The notes under the pieces were generated by a model, which ran no database searches, had not been told where the DNA came from, and saw nothing but the letters and a program-made list of their open reading frames with translations. Below, in pieces: positions 8,598-19,500 of a stretch of DNA of 64,000 nucleotides. Within the stretch, counting starts at the first letter, position 1; every line of letters starts with the position of its first letter. The stretch lies in NCBI RefSeq assembly GCF_900167525.1, contig NZ_FUZQ01000002.1, forward strand, positions 496,001 through 560,000, in the 5' to 3' direction. The translations under genes and the position numbers were made by a program. This stretch comes from Krasilnikoviella flava. GTDB taxonomy: Bacteria > Actinomycetota > Actinomycetes > Actinomycetales > Cellulomonadaceae.

Positions 8598-9440
8598 TCA
8601 GTCGCGCGCGAAGTCGCGCAGGGCCCGCGTGAGCACGTGGTTGAAGGCGGCGGGGGCGTCGGAGTTGACGTCGTGGCCGGCGTCCGGCACGACGACGAGC
8701 GCGCCCCGGTCGGCGGCCGCGACGTGCCGCGACTCCTCGAGGCGCAGGCGGTCGCGGGCCCCGTTGACGAACCACACGGGCACCTGCAGCGCGCGCGTGC
8801 TGGCCACCGACGAGCGGCCCGCGAGATGGGTGAGCGCGTCGGTGACGATGTCCCAGCCGGGCCGGGGGGCGTCGCCGAGCAGGGCCGCGACCTCGAGGCC
8901 GCCGGCGCGCGACCGTCCGCCGGTGAGGGCGGAGCGCCAGGCGAGCGAGGCGTCGCGCAGGCCGCGCCGGACCGCCGTCGTGCCGGTGACGGCGAGGTGC
9001 GCGACGTCGCGGAAGAGCGCCACGGGCTTGCCCTTCGGGTCGGAGGTGCACCCGGCGGCGACCACCCCGGCCAGGCGGGCCGCCCCGGCGGACGGGGAGG
9101 CGTGCCGCGCCGCCCAGGCGAGGGACGTGTACCCGCCCAAGGACAGCCCCACGACGACGACCGGGGTGTCCGCCCCGAACGACCCCGCCGCCTCGTCGAG
9201 CACCTCGAAGGCGCGCGGCATGGAGAACCGCTCGCGGTGGAGCGCGCCGTGGGCGGGCAGGTCGACGGCGACCGCGTCGTGCCCGGCGTCGCGCACGTGG
9301 TCGACCTGCCGCTCCCAGATGGCCGACGACGTGCGCATGCCGTGCACGAAGACGATCCCGGCCCGCTCCGGCGCGGGGCCGCGCTCGAGGGCGGCGGGCA
9401 GGGCGGGGGGAGCGGTGACGTCGGCGCTGGGGAAGTTCAT
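8598..9440 (-). CDS. Alpha/beta hydrolase
   Basis: A 280-residue alpha/beta-hydrolase-fold protein. The oxyanion region VFVHGMRTSS is near residue 30. The nucleophile elbow is GLSLGG (Ser). The catalytic Asp is probably in VWFVNGARDRL and the His in VVPDAGHDVNSD. This resembles the esterase/haloperoxidase class, but the substrate cannot be predicted. The ATG at 9440 follows a GAGG. The gene lies 55 nt upstream of the aminopeptidase P gene and may be expressed with it. Confidence 0.8.
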   Translation of the reverse strand: MNFPSADVTAPPALPAALERGPAPERAGIVFVHGMRTSSAIWERQVDHVRDAGHDAVAVDLPAHGALHRERFSMPRAFEVLDEAAGSFGADTPVVVVGLSLGGYTSLAWAARHASPSAGAARLAGVVAAGCTSDPKGKPVALFRDVAHLAVTGTTAVRRGLRDASLAWRSALTGGRSRAGGLEVAALLGDAPRPGWDIVTDALTHLAGRSSVASTRALQVPVWFVNGARDRLRLEESRHVAAADRGALVVVPDAGHDVNSDAPAAFNHVLTRALRDFARD

Positions 9441-9599
9441 CGCCTCGATCGTCCCCCGCCGGTCGGGGCGTGCCGGGTGCGCCAGCGGCGGGCGCGGTGG
9501 AGAGGTTGTGTCGCCGCCTTCACGGGCGCGGGCGGCGGACGTGTCGGACGTCGCACCGCGCCAGGGCCGGGATCGCGCGTGCCGGTACGCGCCGCTCCC

Positions 9600-9605
9600 T
9601 AGAAT
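9600..9605 (+). promoter_or_regulatory. -10 box of a probable leaderless promoter
   Basis: TAGAAT ends 8 nt before the GTG at 9614 of the PHP gene. The spacing predicts transcription starting at or next to that GTG. No Shine-Dalgarno sequence precedes it. Confidence 0.5.
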
Positions 9606-9613
9606 CGGTGTCC

Positions 9614-10480
9614 GTGACCCACCGGCCCCGGATCGACCTCCACACGCACTCGCGGGCGTCCGACGGCACGGACTCCCCGCACGGCGTGCTGGCGGCGGCG
9701 GCCGGCGCCGGGCTGGACGTCGTCGCGCTCACCGACCACGACACCACCGCCGGTTGGGCCGAGGCCGCCGGCGCCGTCGGACCCACCGGCGTGGCCCTCG
9801 TGCGGGGCACAGAGATCTCGACCCGCGTCACGACCGAGGGGGGCAGCATCAGCGTGCACCTGCTGTCCTACCTGCACGACCCGGACGACGCCGTGCTGCG
9901 CGCCGAGTGCGAGCGCACCCGCGACGACCGGCTCACCCGGGCCCGGCGGATGACGGACCGGCTGGCCGAGGACTTCCCGGTGACCTGGGACGACGTCGTC
10001 GCGCAGACGGGCGACGGCGCCACGGTGGGGCGCCCGCACCTCGCGGACGCGCTGGTCGCGGCGGGCGTCGTCGCCTCGCGCGACGAGGCGTTCGCCACGG
10101 TGCTGCACCCGGGCGCCCCGTACTACGTGCCCCACTACGCCCCGGACACCGACGTCGCCGTGCGCGCTGTGCTCGGCGCCGGTGGCGTCCCTGTGATGGC
10201 GCACCCGGGTGCGGGGGCCCGCGGCCGCACCGTCAGCGAGGGGACGATCGCGGCGCTCGCCGGCGCCGGCCTCGCCGGGCTGGAGGTGGACCACCGGGAC
10301 CACGACGCCGACACCCGCGACCGGCTGCGGGGCCTGGCGGACGAGCTGGGACTGCTCGTCACGGGCTCCAGCGACTACCACGGCACCGGGAAGCTCAACC
10401 GCATCGGGGAGCACACCACCGCTCCCGAGGTGCTCGCACGGATCGAGGAAAGGGGTCGGCTGGACGTGATCCGCCCGTGA
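9614..10480 (+). CDS. PHP-domain phosphoesterase
   Basis: A 288-residue PHP-superfamily metal-dependent phosphoesterase, the type that includes nucleoside-3',5'-bisphosphate phosphatases. The first metal motif is DLHTHSRASDG near the N-terminus, followed by ALTDHDT, further His/Asp motifs, MAHPGA, and SSDYHGTGK near the C-terminus. Start GTG 9614 is chosen because the -10 box at 9600-9605 rules out a longer leader; GTG 9608 is the only close alternative. Its stop overlaps the marC-like start (GTGA). Confidence 0.88.
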   Translation: MTHRPRIDLHTHSRASDGTDSPHGVLAAAAGAGLDVVALTDHDTTAGWAEAAGAVGPTGVALVRGTEISTRVTTEGGSISVHLLSYLHDPDDAVLRAECERTRDDRLTRARRMTDRLAEDFPVTWDDVVAQTGDGATVGRPHLADALVAAGVVASRDEAFATVLHPGAPYYVPHYAPDTDVAVRAVLGAGGVPVMAHPGAGARGRTVSEGTIAALAGAGLAGLEVDHRDHDADTRDRLRGLADELGLLVTGSSDYHGTGKLNRIGEHTTAPEVLARIEERGRLDVIRP

Positions 10481-11115
10481 GCGCGGTGCTGGACACCGCG
10501 CTGTTCACCGAGGTGTTCGTCACCCTGTTCGTCATCATGGACCCGCCCGGCACGGTGCCGGTCTTCCTGGGCCTGACGTCGGCCATGGGGGCCAAGCAGC
10601 GCAACCGCGCCGCGCGCCAGGCGATCCTCGTGGCGTTCGGCGTCATCGTCGTCTTCGCGCTGTTCGGGCAGCAGGTGCTGCACTACATGGGCATCTCGTT
10701 GCCGGCGCTGCAGGCGTCCGGCGGCCTGCTCCTCCTGCTGGTCGCGATGGAGCTGCTGACCGGCAAGATGGAGGAGCCCTCGCCGTCGGGGAACAAGGGC
10801 GTCAACGTGGCGCTCGTGCCCCTGGGGACGCCGCTGCTGGCCGGGCCGGGCGCGATCGTCGCGACGATGGTCTTCGTCCAGCAGACCCGGGTGTCGGACG
10901 CGGGCGGGGTGCCGCAGCTGGTCGCCATCGCGATCGCGATCGTGCTGGTCCACGTGTGCCTGTACCTGTCGATGCGGTTCGCGAACGTCATCCACCGGGT
11001 GCTGAAGGACTCGGGGGTCACGCTCGTGACGCGGATCGCGGGCCTGCTGCTGGCCGCGATCGCGGTGCAGCAGATCGCCACGGCGGTCACCGAGTTCGTC
11101 GAGATGGCGCAGTAG
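10477..11115 (+). CDS. MarC-family integral membrane protein
   Basis: A 212-residue protein of the MarC/UPF0056 family with about six membrane helices and the family motif FVIMDPPGTVPVFL in the first helix. Despite the name, MarC proteins have no confirmed drug-resistance role. The GTG at 10477 forms a GTGA overlap with the stop of the PHP gene, so the two are translated together. The PHP-MarC pair is common in actinobacteria. Confidence 0.9.
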   Translation: MSAVLDTALFTEVFVTLFVIMDPPGTVPVFLGLTSAMGAKQRNRAARQAILVAFGVIVVFALFGQQVLHYMGISLPALQASGGLLLLLVAMELLTGKMEEPSPSGNKGVNVALVPLGTPLLAGPGAIVATMVFVQQTRVSDAGGVPQLVAIAIAIVLVHVCLYLSMRFANVIHRVLKDSGVTLVTRIAGLLLAAIAVQQIATAVTEFVEMAQ

Positions 11116-11154
11116 CCCCGGTCGGCGGCCCGCCGACCGGGCCTCCGGGGCGCA

Positions 11155-11172
11155 AACATGGGATGTTAGGGT
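11155..11172 (+). promoter_or_regulatory. FadR-type operator overlapping a leaderless promoter
   Basis: AACAT-GGG-ATGTT (11155-11167) is a perfect inverted repeat. Its last T begins the -10 box TAGGGT (11167-11172), which ends 6 nt before the GTG of the FadR-type gene. The layout predicts a leaderless transcript whose promoter is blocked when the palindrome is occupied, probably by the gene's own product. Confidence 0.6.
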
Positions 11173-11178
11173 CTTTCG

Positions 11179-11898
11179 GTGCCCGAGCCCGTCACGTCCT
11201 CCCGTCCTTCCCCGATCTCCCGGCCGCGCAAGGTGTCCGAGCTCGTCGTGGAGCACCTGACCGACCTCGTCGAGCGGGGGGAGTGGCCCGTCGGGTCGCG
11301 CATCCCCACGGAGCCGGAGCTCGTGGACCGGCTCGGCGTCGGGCGCAACACGGTCCGCGAGGCCGTGCGCGCCCTGGAGCACGCGGGCATCCTCGAGCCG
11401 CGTCGCGGCGACGGCACCTACGTGCGGGCCGCGAGCGGGCTCGACGCCGCGATCGGGCGCCGGGCCCGCACCGCCGACGCGCTGCAGGTGCTCGAGGTGC
11501 GCTCCGTCCTCGAGCGGGGTGCCGCGCGCGCGGCCGCGGGACGGCGCGACGTCGCCGCGCTCGCCGCGCTGCGGGCGGCGCTGGAGGCCCAGGAGGCCGC
11601 GGCGCGGGACGGCGACGAGGACTCCTTCCGCGCCGCCGACATCGCCTTCCACGCGGAGCTCGTCCGTGCCGCGGGCAACCCCCTGCTCGCGGAGCTCTAC
11701 GACGGCATCGACCACGTCCTCGTGCGCACCCTCGCCACCGACGCCCACGGGCGCCACCACCGCGACGTGCCCGGCCACCGCGAGGTGGTCGACGCCGTCG
11801 CCGCCGGGGACGCGGAGGGCGCGGAGCGTGCCGTCGAAGCCACCATGGCTGCCGTGCGCGCATACCTGCTCGCTCGTGCGGCGGAGGTGGACGCGTGA
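11179..11898 (+). CDS. FadR-subfamily GntR transcriptional regulator
   Basis: A 239-residue regulator. The N-terminal winged helix-turn-helix covers about residues 15-80, with RIPTEPELVDRLGVGRNTVREAVRALEHAG. The C-terminal all-helical FCD ligand domain covers about 95-230; its metal-binding Asp/His positions are suggested by ADIAFHAELV and HRDVPGHREVV. The ligand is unknown. It is followed with a GTGA overlap by an MFS carrier, so it probably controls that carrier. A perfect palindrome overlaps its own -10 box, pointing to autoregulation. Confidence 0.9.
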   Translation: MPEPVTSSRPSPISRPRKVSELVVEHLTDLVERGEWPVGSRIPTEPELVDRLGVGRNTVREAVRALEHAGILEPRRGDGTYVRAASGLDAAIGRRARTADALQVLEVRSVLERGAARAAAGRRDVAALAALRAALEAQEAAARDGDEDSFRAADIAFHAELVRAAGNPLLAELYDGIDHVLVRTLATDAHGRHHRDVPGHREVVDAVAAGDAEGAERAVEATMAAVRAYLLARAAEVDA

Positions 11899-13085
11899 GC
11901 CTGCGCCGCGCGCTCGGTGCGGGGGCCGTCCTCGCCATCGTCCTCGCCGCCCTCAACCTGCGCCCCGGCGTCGTCGCCGTCTCGCCCCTGCTGGGCGAGA
12001 TCCTCGCGACCGAGGGGCTCAGCTCCACCGCCGGCGGCGTCCTCACGACGCTCCCGGTGCTGTGCTTCGGCCTGCTCGCCCCCGCGGCGCCCGGGCTGGC
12101 CCGCCGCCTGGGCCTGGAACGGGCGCTGTTCGGCAGCCTCGTGGTGCTGTGCCTCGGCTTCGCCCTGCGCCTCGTCCCCGGGATCGCGACCCTGCTGCTG
12201 GGCACGCTCGCCGTCGGCTGCGCGATCGGGCTCGGCAACGTGCTGCTGCCAGCGCTGATCAAGCGCGACTTCGCCGACCGGGTCGGGCTCATGACCGGGC
12301 TGTACTCCATGGCGCTGTCCGGCGGGGCCGCGCTGGCCGCCGGTCTCACGGTGCCGATCGCGACGGCGACCGGGATGGACTGGCGCGCCGCGCTGGCGTC
12401 GTGGGGGCTGCTCGCCGTGGTCGGGGCGGCGGTGTGGGCGCCGCGCGCGCTGCGGTCGCCGGCCCTCGGCGGCGTCGGTGTGCGCCCGCCGGGCGCGACG
12501 GCCGCCGACGCCGTGCGGTCGGTGTGGCGCAGCCCGCTGGCCTGGGCGGTCACCGTGCTCATGGGCACGCAGTCGCTGTCGTTCTACGCGGTGAACGCCT
12601 GGCTGCCCGAGATCTTCGTCGCCGAGGGCCGGAGCGTCGCGACGGGCGGCTGGCTGCTGGCGCTGACCAACCTGCTCGGGATCGTCGGCTCGTTCGTCGC
12701 ACCGGTGCTCGCGGGGCGCATGCGGCGGCAGCGGGGGATCGGCGTCGTCATCGTCGCGCTCATCACCACGGGCCTGGTCGGCCTGATCCTCGCCCCCGAC
12801 GCTGCCGTGGTGTGGGTGGTGCTGCTCGGCCTCGGCCAGGGCGGCGGCATCAGCCTCGCCCTCACCCTCATGGCCCTGCGGACCGAGAGCGCGGCCCGCA
12901 CGTCCGAGCTGTCGGGCATGGCGCAGAGCGCGGGCTACCTGCTGGCCGCCTGCGGGCCGCTCGGGCTCGGCGTCGCGCACGACGCCACCAGCTCGTGGAC
13001 CGTGCCGCTGGTGCTGCTCGTCGGGGCGTCGCTGGTGCAGGGCGTGGCCGCCTGGTTCGCCGGGCGGGACGAGATCGTCCGCTGA
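11895..13085 (+). CDS. CynX/NimT-type MFS transporter
   Basis: A 396-residue carrier with about 12 hydrophobic helices. The N-terminus AALNLRPGVVAVSPLLGEI is the hallmark of the CynX/NimT (cyanate / 2-nitroimidazole) branch of the major facilitator superfamily. The substrate cannot be read from sequence; the CynX name in this branch does not prove cyanate transport. The GTG at 11895 overlaps the stop of the FadR-type regulator, so the two form one operon. A cyanase gene lies 10 kb away at 23758, not in this operon. Confidence 0.88.
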   Translation: MSLRRALGAGAVLAIVLAALNLRPGVVAVSPLLGEILATEGLSSTAGGVLTTLPVLCFGLLAPAAPGLARRLGLERALFGSLVVLCLGFALRLVPGIATLLLGTLAVGCAIGLGNVLLPALIKRDFADRVGLMTGLYSMALSGGAALAAGLTVPIATATGMDWRAALASWGLLAVVGAAVWAPRALRSPALGGVGVRPPGATAADAVRSVWRSPLAWAVTVLMGTQSLSFYAVNAWLPEIFVAEGRSVATGGWLLALTNLLGIVGSFVAPVLAGRMRRQRGIGVVIVALITTGLVGLILAPDAAVVWVVLLGLGQGGGISLALTLMALRTESAARTSELSGMAQSAGYLLAACGPLGLGVAHDATSSWTVPLVLLVGASLVQGVAAWFAGRDEIVR

Positions 13086-13121
13086 CCCGCACCGTCGACG
13101 TCGGGCCTGATCGGCGGGGGC

Positions 13122-13418
13122 TCAGAGGCCGACCGGCTTCAGGGTGACCCGCACCGTGGCGCCGGGCTCGAGGCCCTCGGCGACCCGCACCGCCTTCTTC
13201 ATCGGCAACACGTAGCCGCGCTGCTCGTCGCTGGGGAACACGGACGTCGACCAGGTGGTGGCGCCGACGGTCACGGTCACCTTGATCGACCCGAACCCGC
13301 GCGGCGGCCGGGGCAGCTCCGCGAGGGTGTCGGACTCCTCCGGCGGCACGGTGACGAACCACCACGAGTCAGCGCGCACCTGCCACTGCCACAGCGGTGC
13401 CGAGAACGTCAGGCGCAT
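13122..13418 (-). CDS. DUF1905 protein
   Basis: A 98-residue protein with the DUF1905 beta-barrel pattern: aromatic-rich N-terminus (WQWQVRADSWWFVTVP), central GFGSIKVTVTVGATTWSTSVFP, and C-terminal YVLPMKKAVR followed by GATVRVTL. The function is unknown. It is convergent with the MFS gene, separated by 36 nt. No partner gene is evident. Confidence 0.85.
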   Translation of the reverse strand: MRLTFSAPLWQWQVRADSWWFVTVPPEESDTLAELPRPPRGFGSIKVTVTVGATTWSTSVFPSDEQRGYVLPMKKAVRVAEGLEPGATVRVTLKPVGL

Positions 13419-13448
13419 GCCTGCACGCTACGACGTGCCCCGGACAGC

Positions 13449-13511
13449 AGAACGGCGGTCGAGCCCGTCGAGACCCAGGACTCGGGTCTCGACGGGCTCG
13501 ACCGCCGTTCT
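13449..13511. repeat. REP-like palindrome / terminator between tandem minus-strand genes
   Basis: Arms 13449-13476 and 13484-13511 are perfectly complementary over 28 bp with a 7-nt loop. The core GGTCGAGCCCGTCGAGACC recurs in altered form at 46591, 54491, 57991 and 63106. Its position between the RNA helicase stop and the DUF1905 start would let it terminate the DUF1905 side or protect the helicase mRNA 3' end. Confidence 0.85.
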
Positions 13512-13518
13512 CGGGGGG

Positions 13519-15180
<1,662 letters not shown>

Positions 15181-15430
15181 GGGTACCTTCGTCTGCTCGT
15201 CGGCGCGCGCGAACCGGGCTCCCGGACGGCCGGAGCCGGCGACGGGCCGCACTGTTCGGGTCGCAATGAGCGCCGAGGTGGTCGGCAGCCGATCGTGGAA
15301 GAACGTCGCTCAGGCCTCGCGGGACATCCCGCCGGGCCGCTGCGGTCGAGTCAAAGCGTGACGACCGGGCAACCGAAGTACGCCTCCCATGGTACGCGAC
15401 GGGGCCCGGCTCCGGGTGTGACACGGCCTG

Positions 15431-15450
15431 GCGCCCCTATCCTGGGGCGC
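15431..15450 (+). promoter_or_regulatory. Palindrome enclosing a -10 box
   Basis: GCGCCCC-TATCCT-GGGGCGC: a perfect 7-bp inverted repeat whose centre is the -10-like TATCCT (15438-15443). It ends directly at the GTG start (15451) of the ferritin-like gene, giving 7 nt between -10 box and start codon. A leaderless transcript is predicted, and a protein bound here would cover the promoter. Confidence 0.5.
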
Positions 15451-16125
15451 GTGAGCCAGCAGCCGAGCACCCCGGACCCCGCCCTGACGACGCTGGTGGG
15501 GCTCGCGGCCTTCACCGAGCTGGCGGCGTTCGGGCTGCTCGCGAGCCGCTCGGTGGACGCCCCCGACCTCCCCGTCCGTCAGACCCTGGCGACGGCGGCG
15601 GGCGACGCTCTGGGCCGCCAGGGACGGCTGCTGGCCCTGGTCGTGGGCCCGGGGGCCGACGGCGCGGCCGAGGCGATGGCGCCGTTCGACGGCGCCCTGA
15701 CCGACTTCGACGCGCGCACGACGCCGTCGACCTGGGCGGAGGGCCTGCTCAAGAGCGTGGTGGGGCTCGGCGTCGCGCAGGACCTGTGCCGCGAGCTCGC
15801 GGCGGGGCTGCCCGACGGCGGGGCCGGCTTCGCGGCCGCCGTGGGCGAGCCGCGCACCGACGACCCGGCGACTGCGGTGCTGGCCGCGGCCGCCACGGCG
15901 GACGACGTGCTCTCCTCCCGCATGGCCCTGTGGGGTCGGCGCGTCGTGGGCGAGGCGCTGGGCCTCGTGCCCGTGCTGCTCGCGGCGCACGCACCGCTGG
16001 CGGCGCTGGCCTCCCACGCGCGGGAGGGCGAGCCGGACGGCGGTGCGACCGTGCAGGCGTGGCTCGTCTCCCGGCTCACGGCGGAGCACACGCGGCGGAT
16101 GGACCGCCTCGGCCTCGCCGCCTGA
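15451..16125 (+). CDS. Ferritin-like fold protein (MiaE-like, Rv3210c type)
   Basis: A 224-residue, all-helical, Ala/Leu-rich protein. It corresponds in position and character to the conserved actinobacterial ferritin-like protein found between the RhlE-type helicase and DUF3107 (Rv3210c in M. tuberculosis). Helical carboxylate/His ligands are hard to assign by eye: TELAAFGLLA near residue 30 and LTAEHTRRMDRL near the end are candidates. Whether it binds iron is therefore open. GTG 15451 is chosen because a -10 box ends 7 nt before it. Confidence 0.7.
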   Translation: MSQQPSTPDPALTTLVGLAAFTELAAFGLLASRSVDAPDLPVRQTLATAAGDALGRQGRLLALVVGPGADGAAEAMAPFDGALTDFDARTTPSTWAEGLLKSVVGLGVAQDLCRELAAGLPDGGAGFAAAVGEPRTDDPATAVLAAAATADDVLSSRMALWGRRVVGEALGLVPVLLAAHAPLAALASHAREGEPDGGATVQAWLVSRLTAEHTRRMDRLGLAA

Positions 16126-16158
16126 CGGGCGTCGCTCCACCAGCGCCCCCGACCGGCG

Positions 16159-16383
16159 TCAGAGGGCGCCGAAGCCCACCTTGGCCTGCTCCGTCGAGCC
16201 CACCTCGACGTACCCGATCGTGGCGGTCGGCACGAGGATCGTGCGGCCGCGCGAGTCCGTGAGCTCGAGGACCCCGCCGTCGGCGATCGCCTCGCGCACC
16301 GCGGAGGTCACGTCCGCGGCCGTCTGGTCGGTCTCGACGACCAGCTCGCGGGCCAGGTTCTGCACACCGATCGTGATGTCCAC
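16159..16383 (-). CDS. DUF3107 protein
   Basis: A 74-residue protein with the complete DUF3107 pattern, MDITIGVQNLARELVVETDQ at the start and GYVEVG near the end. It corresponds to the small Rv3208A/TB9.4-type protein. The function is unknown. The ATG at 16383 has GAAGGAG at the right distance. A -10-like TAGGAT (minus strand, 16468-16473) suggests a leader of about 80 nt. It is convergent with the ferritin-like gene and divergent from adnA. Confidence 0.9.
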   Translation of the reverse strand: MDITIGVQNLARELVVETDQTAADVTSAVREAIADGGVLELTDSRGRTILVPTATIGYVEVGSTEQAKVGFGAL

Positions 16384-16595
16384 GTTGTCTCCTTCGCGAG
16401 CCGCCCCGGCCGTGCCGACGCGGCTGTCGGCCTTCTGTCGTTCCCGGTCGTCCCGGAAGTCCCGACGATCCTAGCCACGGGCGCGCGCCGCGACGGGCCA
16501 GGAAGGACTTTGTCAGCGGAGGGTGAAACCGCGCGGTGCGTGCTGGGGCGTGCGGCGGGTGTCGGGTGTCGGTGGGACGTGGTCGAATCGCTCCC

Positions 16596-19500
16596 GTGAC
16601 GCCAGCGCCCCCCACCGCCCCCCGCCTCGTGGCGCCGGCGCGAGCCGACGTCGTGAGCGCCGGCGTCGTGCTCGACGCGACGCAGGAGGCGGCCGTCGCG
16701 GCTGCCCTCGACGGGCCCGTCACCCTCGTGGTGGGCGGGCCGGGCACAGGGCGCACCACGGTCGCGACGACAGTGGCGGTGCGCGCGCTCGAGGGCGGGG
16801 ACGACGGTGCGCCGGGCGTCGACCCGGCGCGCGTGCTGGTGCTCGCGGCGTCGCGCCGGTCGGCGGCCCGGCTGCGCGACGAGGTCACCGCCCGCGCGGG
16901 CCGCACGGTCGGGGCGCCCATGGTGCGGACGCCGGCGTCGGCGGCGTTCGCCGTCCTGCGCACCCGCGCGGCGGCGCACAGGGAGGCGACGCCCACCCTC
17001 GTCTCGGGCCCGGAGCAGGACCTCGTGCTGGCCGAGCTGCTGGAGGGTCACCTCTCGGGCGAGGGCACCGACCTCGCGCTCCCGCCGGGGCTCCCGGAGG
17101 AGTCGCTGGGCCTGCGCGGCCTGCGCCAGGAGCTGCGCGACCTGCTGATGCGCGCGGCCGAGCGAGGGCTGGGCCCGGTCGACCTCGACGAGCTCGGGCG
17201 CCGGCACGACCGGCCGGAGTGGGTGCTCGCCGCGCAGCTCTACGAGGAGTACCTGGACGTCACGACGCTGCGGCTCGGCACCCCGGACGCGGGCGCGCGG
17301 TACGACCCGGCGGGCGTGATCGACGAGGCCGCGCACGCCCTCGCGGGCTGGGACGACGAGCTGCCGGACGTGCCGCGTCCCCGCTGGGACCTCGTCGTCG
17401 TGGACGACTACCAGGAGGCGACCGTCGCCACGGCGCGCCTGCTGCAGGTCCTGCACGACGCGGGTGCGCGTCTCGTGCTGCTCGCCGACCCCGACTCGGC
17501 CGTGCAGGGCTTCCGCGGCGCGTCGCCCGGGTTGGTCGGCCGGGCCGGCGCGCCCGTGCGGACCGGGGTCGTGGGGGCGTTCGACGCGCGCACCGTCGTG
17601 CTGGGCACGGCGTGGCGCCAGCCGGACGGGCTGCGCGCGGTGACGCGGGCCGTCACGTCGCGCATCGCGACTGTCTCCGGGGCGTTGCACCGCGGCGCCG
17701 GTGCCCGGCCCGAGCCGGACGAGGCCGGCGCGGACGACGCGGATGAGACCGATGTCGCCGACGAGGCAGGTGGCGACGAGCTTCCCGGCACGGCGCCACG
17801 CGACGGCGCGACCCGCGTCGAGGGTGGCACGCCGCCGCCGGGAGAGGGCCACGGGGCGTCAGAGGGCCGGACGGTGGAGGGCTCGGGGCGGGACGCCGCG
17901 CCGTCGGGCGTGCAGGTCGCGGTGCTCGCGGGACCGGCGCAGGAGGCGGCGTACGTGGCGCGCGAGCTGCGCGCGGAGCGCCTGCTGCACGGCACGCCGT
18001 GGGAGCGGATGGCGGTGGTGGCGCGCAGCGGCGACCGGCTGGCGTCGCTGCGCCGGGACCTCGTCGCGGCGTCGGTGCCCGTGGCATTGCTCGGCTCCGA
18101 CCTGCCGCTGCGCGACGAGCCGGCGGCGGCGCCGCTGCTCGCCGCGCTGCGCGTGTGCGCGGCGGGGGGCGGCGTCGACCGGCTGCTCGCGGAGGAGCTC
18201 GGGGAGCCGGGCGTGGGGTCCACGCTCGACGCCGAGACGGCGGCGCTGCTGCTCACGTCGCCGGTCGGCGGCCTCGACGCGGTGGCGCTGCGCCGGCTGC
18301 GGCGCGCGCTGCGGGCCGAGGAGCTGTCGGGCGGCGGTGGACGGTCGTCGGACGCGCTGCTGGTCGAGGCGCTCGACGACCCGGCGCGCGCCGGGACGCT
18401 CCCGTCGACCGTGCGGCGCGGCCCGCTCGCCGTCGCGCGCGTGCTCGCCGCAGGACGGGCCGCCGCGGCCGAGCCGGGCGCCACCGCCCAGACCGTGCTG
18501 TGGGCCGTGTGGGCGGCCACCGGGCTCGCGGACCGGTGGCGCGACGCGGCGCTGGCGGGCGGCCCCGCCGGTGCCCGCGCCGACCGCGACCTGGACGCCG
18601 TCCTCGCCCTGTTCCGCGCGGCCGAGACCTACGTGGACCGCATGCCCGGGGCCCCCGTGGCGGCATTCGTCGACTACCTCGCGTCGCAGGACCTGCCCGC
18701 GGACTCGCTCGCGGCGTCGGCGACCGGGGCGCACGCCGTCGAGGCGCTGACGCCCGCGGGCGCTGCGGGGCGCGAGTGGGACGTCGTGGTCGTGGTCGGC
18801 GTGCAGGACGGCGTGTGGCCCGACCTGCGGCTGCGCGACTCGCTGCTGGGCTCGCAGGCGCTCGTGGAGCTGCTCGCCGGCCGCTCCGAGGACGCGCACG
18901 GCATGGGCCCGGAGGCCCGCCGCCAGGTGCTCGCGGACGAGCTGCGCGCGTTCGCCGTCGCGACGTCGCGCGCGCGACGCCGGCTGGTCGTCACCGCGGT
19001 CGAGGACGCGGAGGACGCGCCGTCGGTGTTCCTCGACCTCGTGTCCCCACCCGACGACGGCCCCGATGGCGCGGCAGGAGTCGACGGCCCCGACCCGCGG
19101 CGCGTGACGGTGGGCCCGCCGCTCGACCTGCGCGGCGTCGTCGCCGAGGCCCGCGCGACCTTGGTCCGCGCCGCCTCCCGGGACGACGTGGAAGGATCCG
19201 GCGACAGGCCCGTGGACGCGGCGGCCGCCCTGCTCGCGGGCCTGGCGGGCGCCGGCATCGCGGAGGCCGACCCGCGGACCTGGTACGGCGTCGCGGCGAC
19301 GTCCAGCGAGGCGCCGCTGTGGGGGCCGGAGGACGTCGTGACGGTCTCCCCGTCCAAGGTGGAGACGGTGAGCACGTGCGCGCTGAAGTGGGCGTTCGAG
19401 TCGGCGGGCGCGACGGCCCCCGACGCGACGCACCAGACCCTCGGCACGCTCGTCCACGCCATCGCGGAGGAGCTCCCGAAGGCGTCGCTCACCGCGCTGC

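Noticed and set aside
10477-11115. Multiple-antibiotic-resistance transporter MarC
   Set aside because: The family name is historical; a resistance role for MarC was not confirmed.
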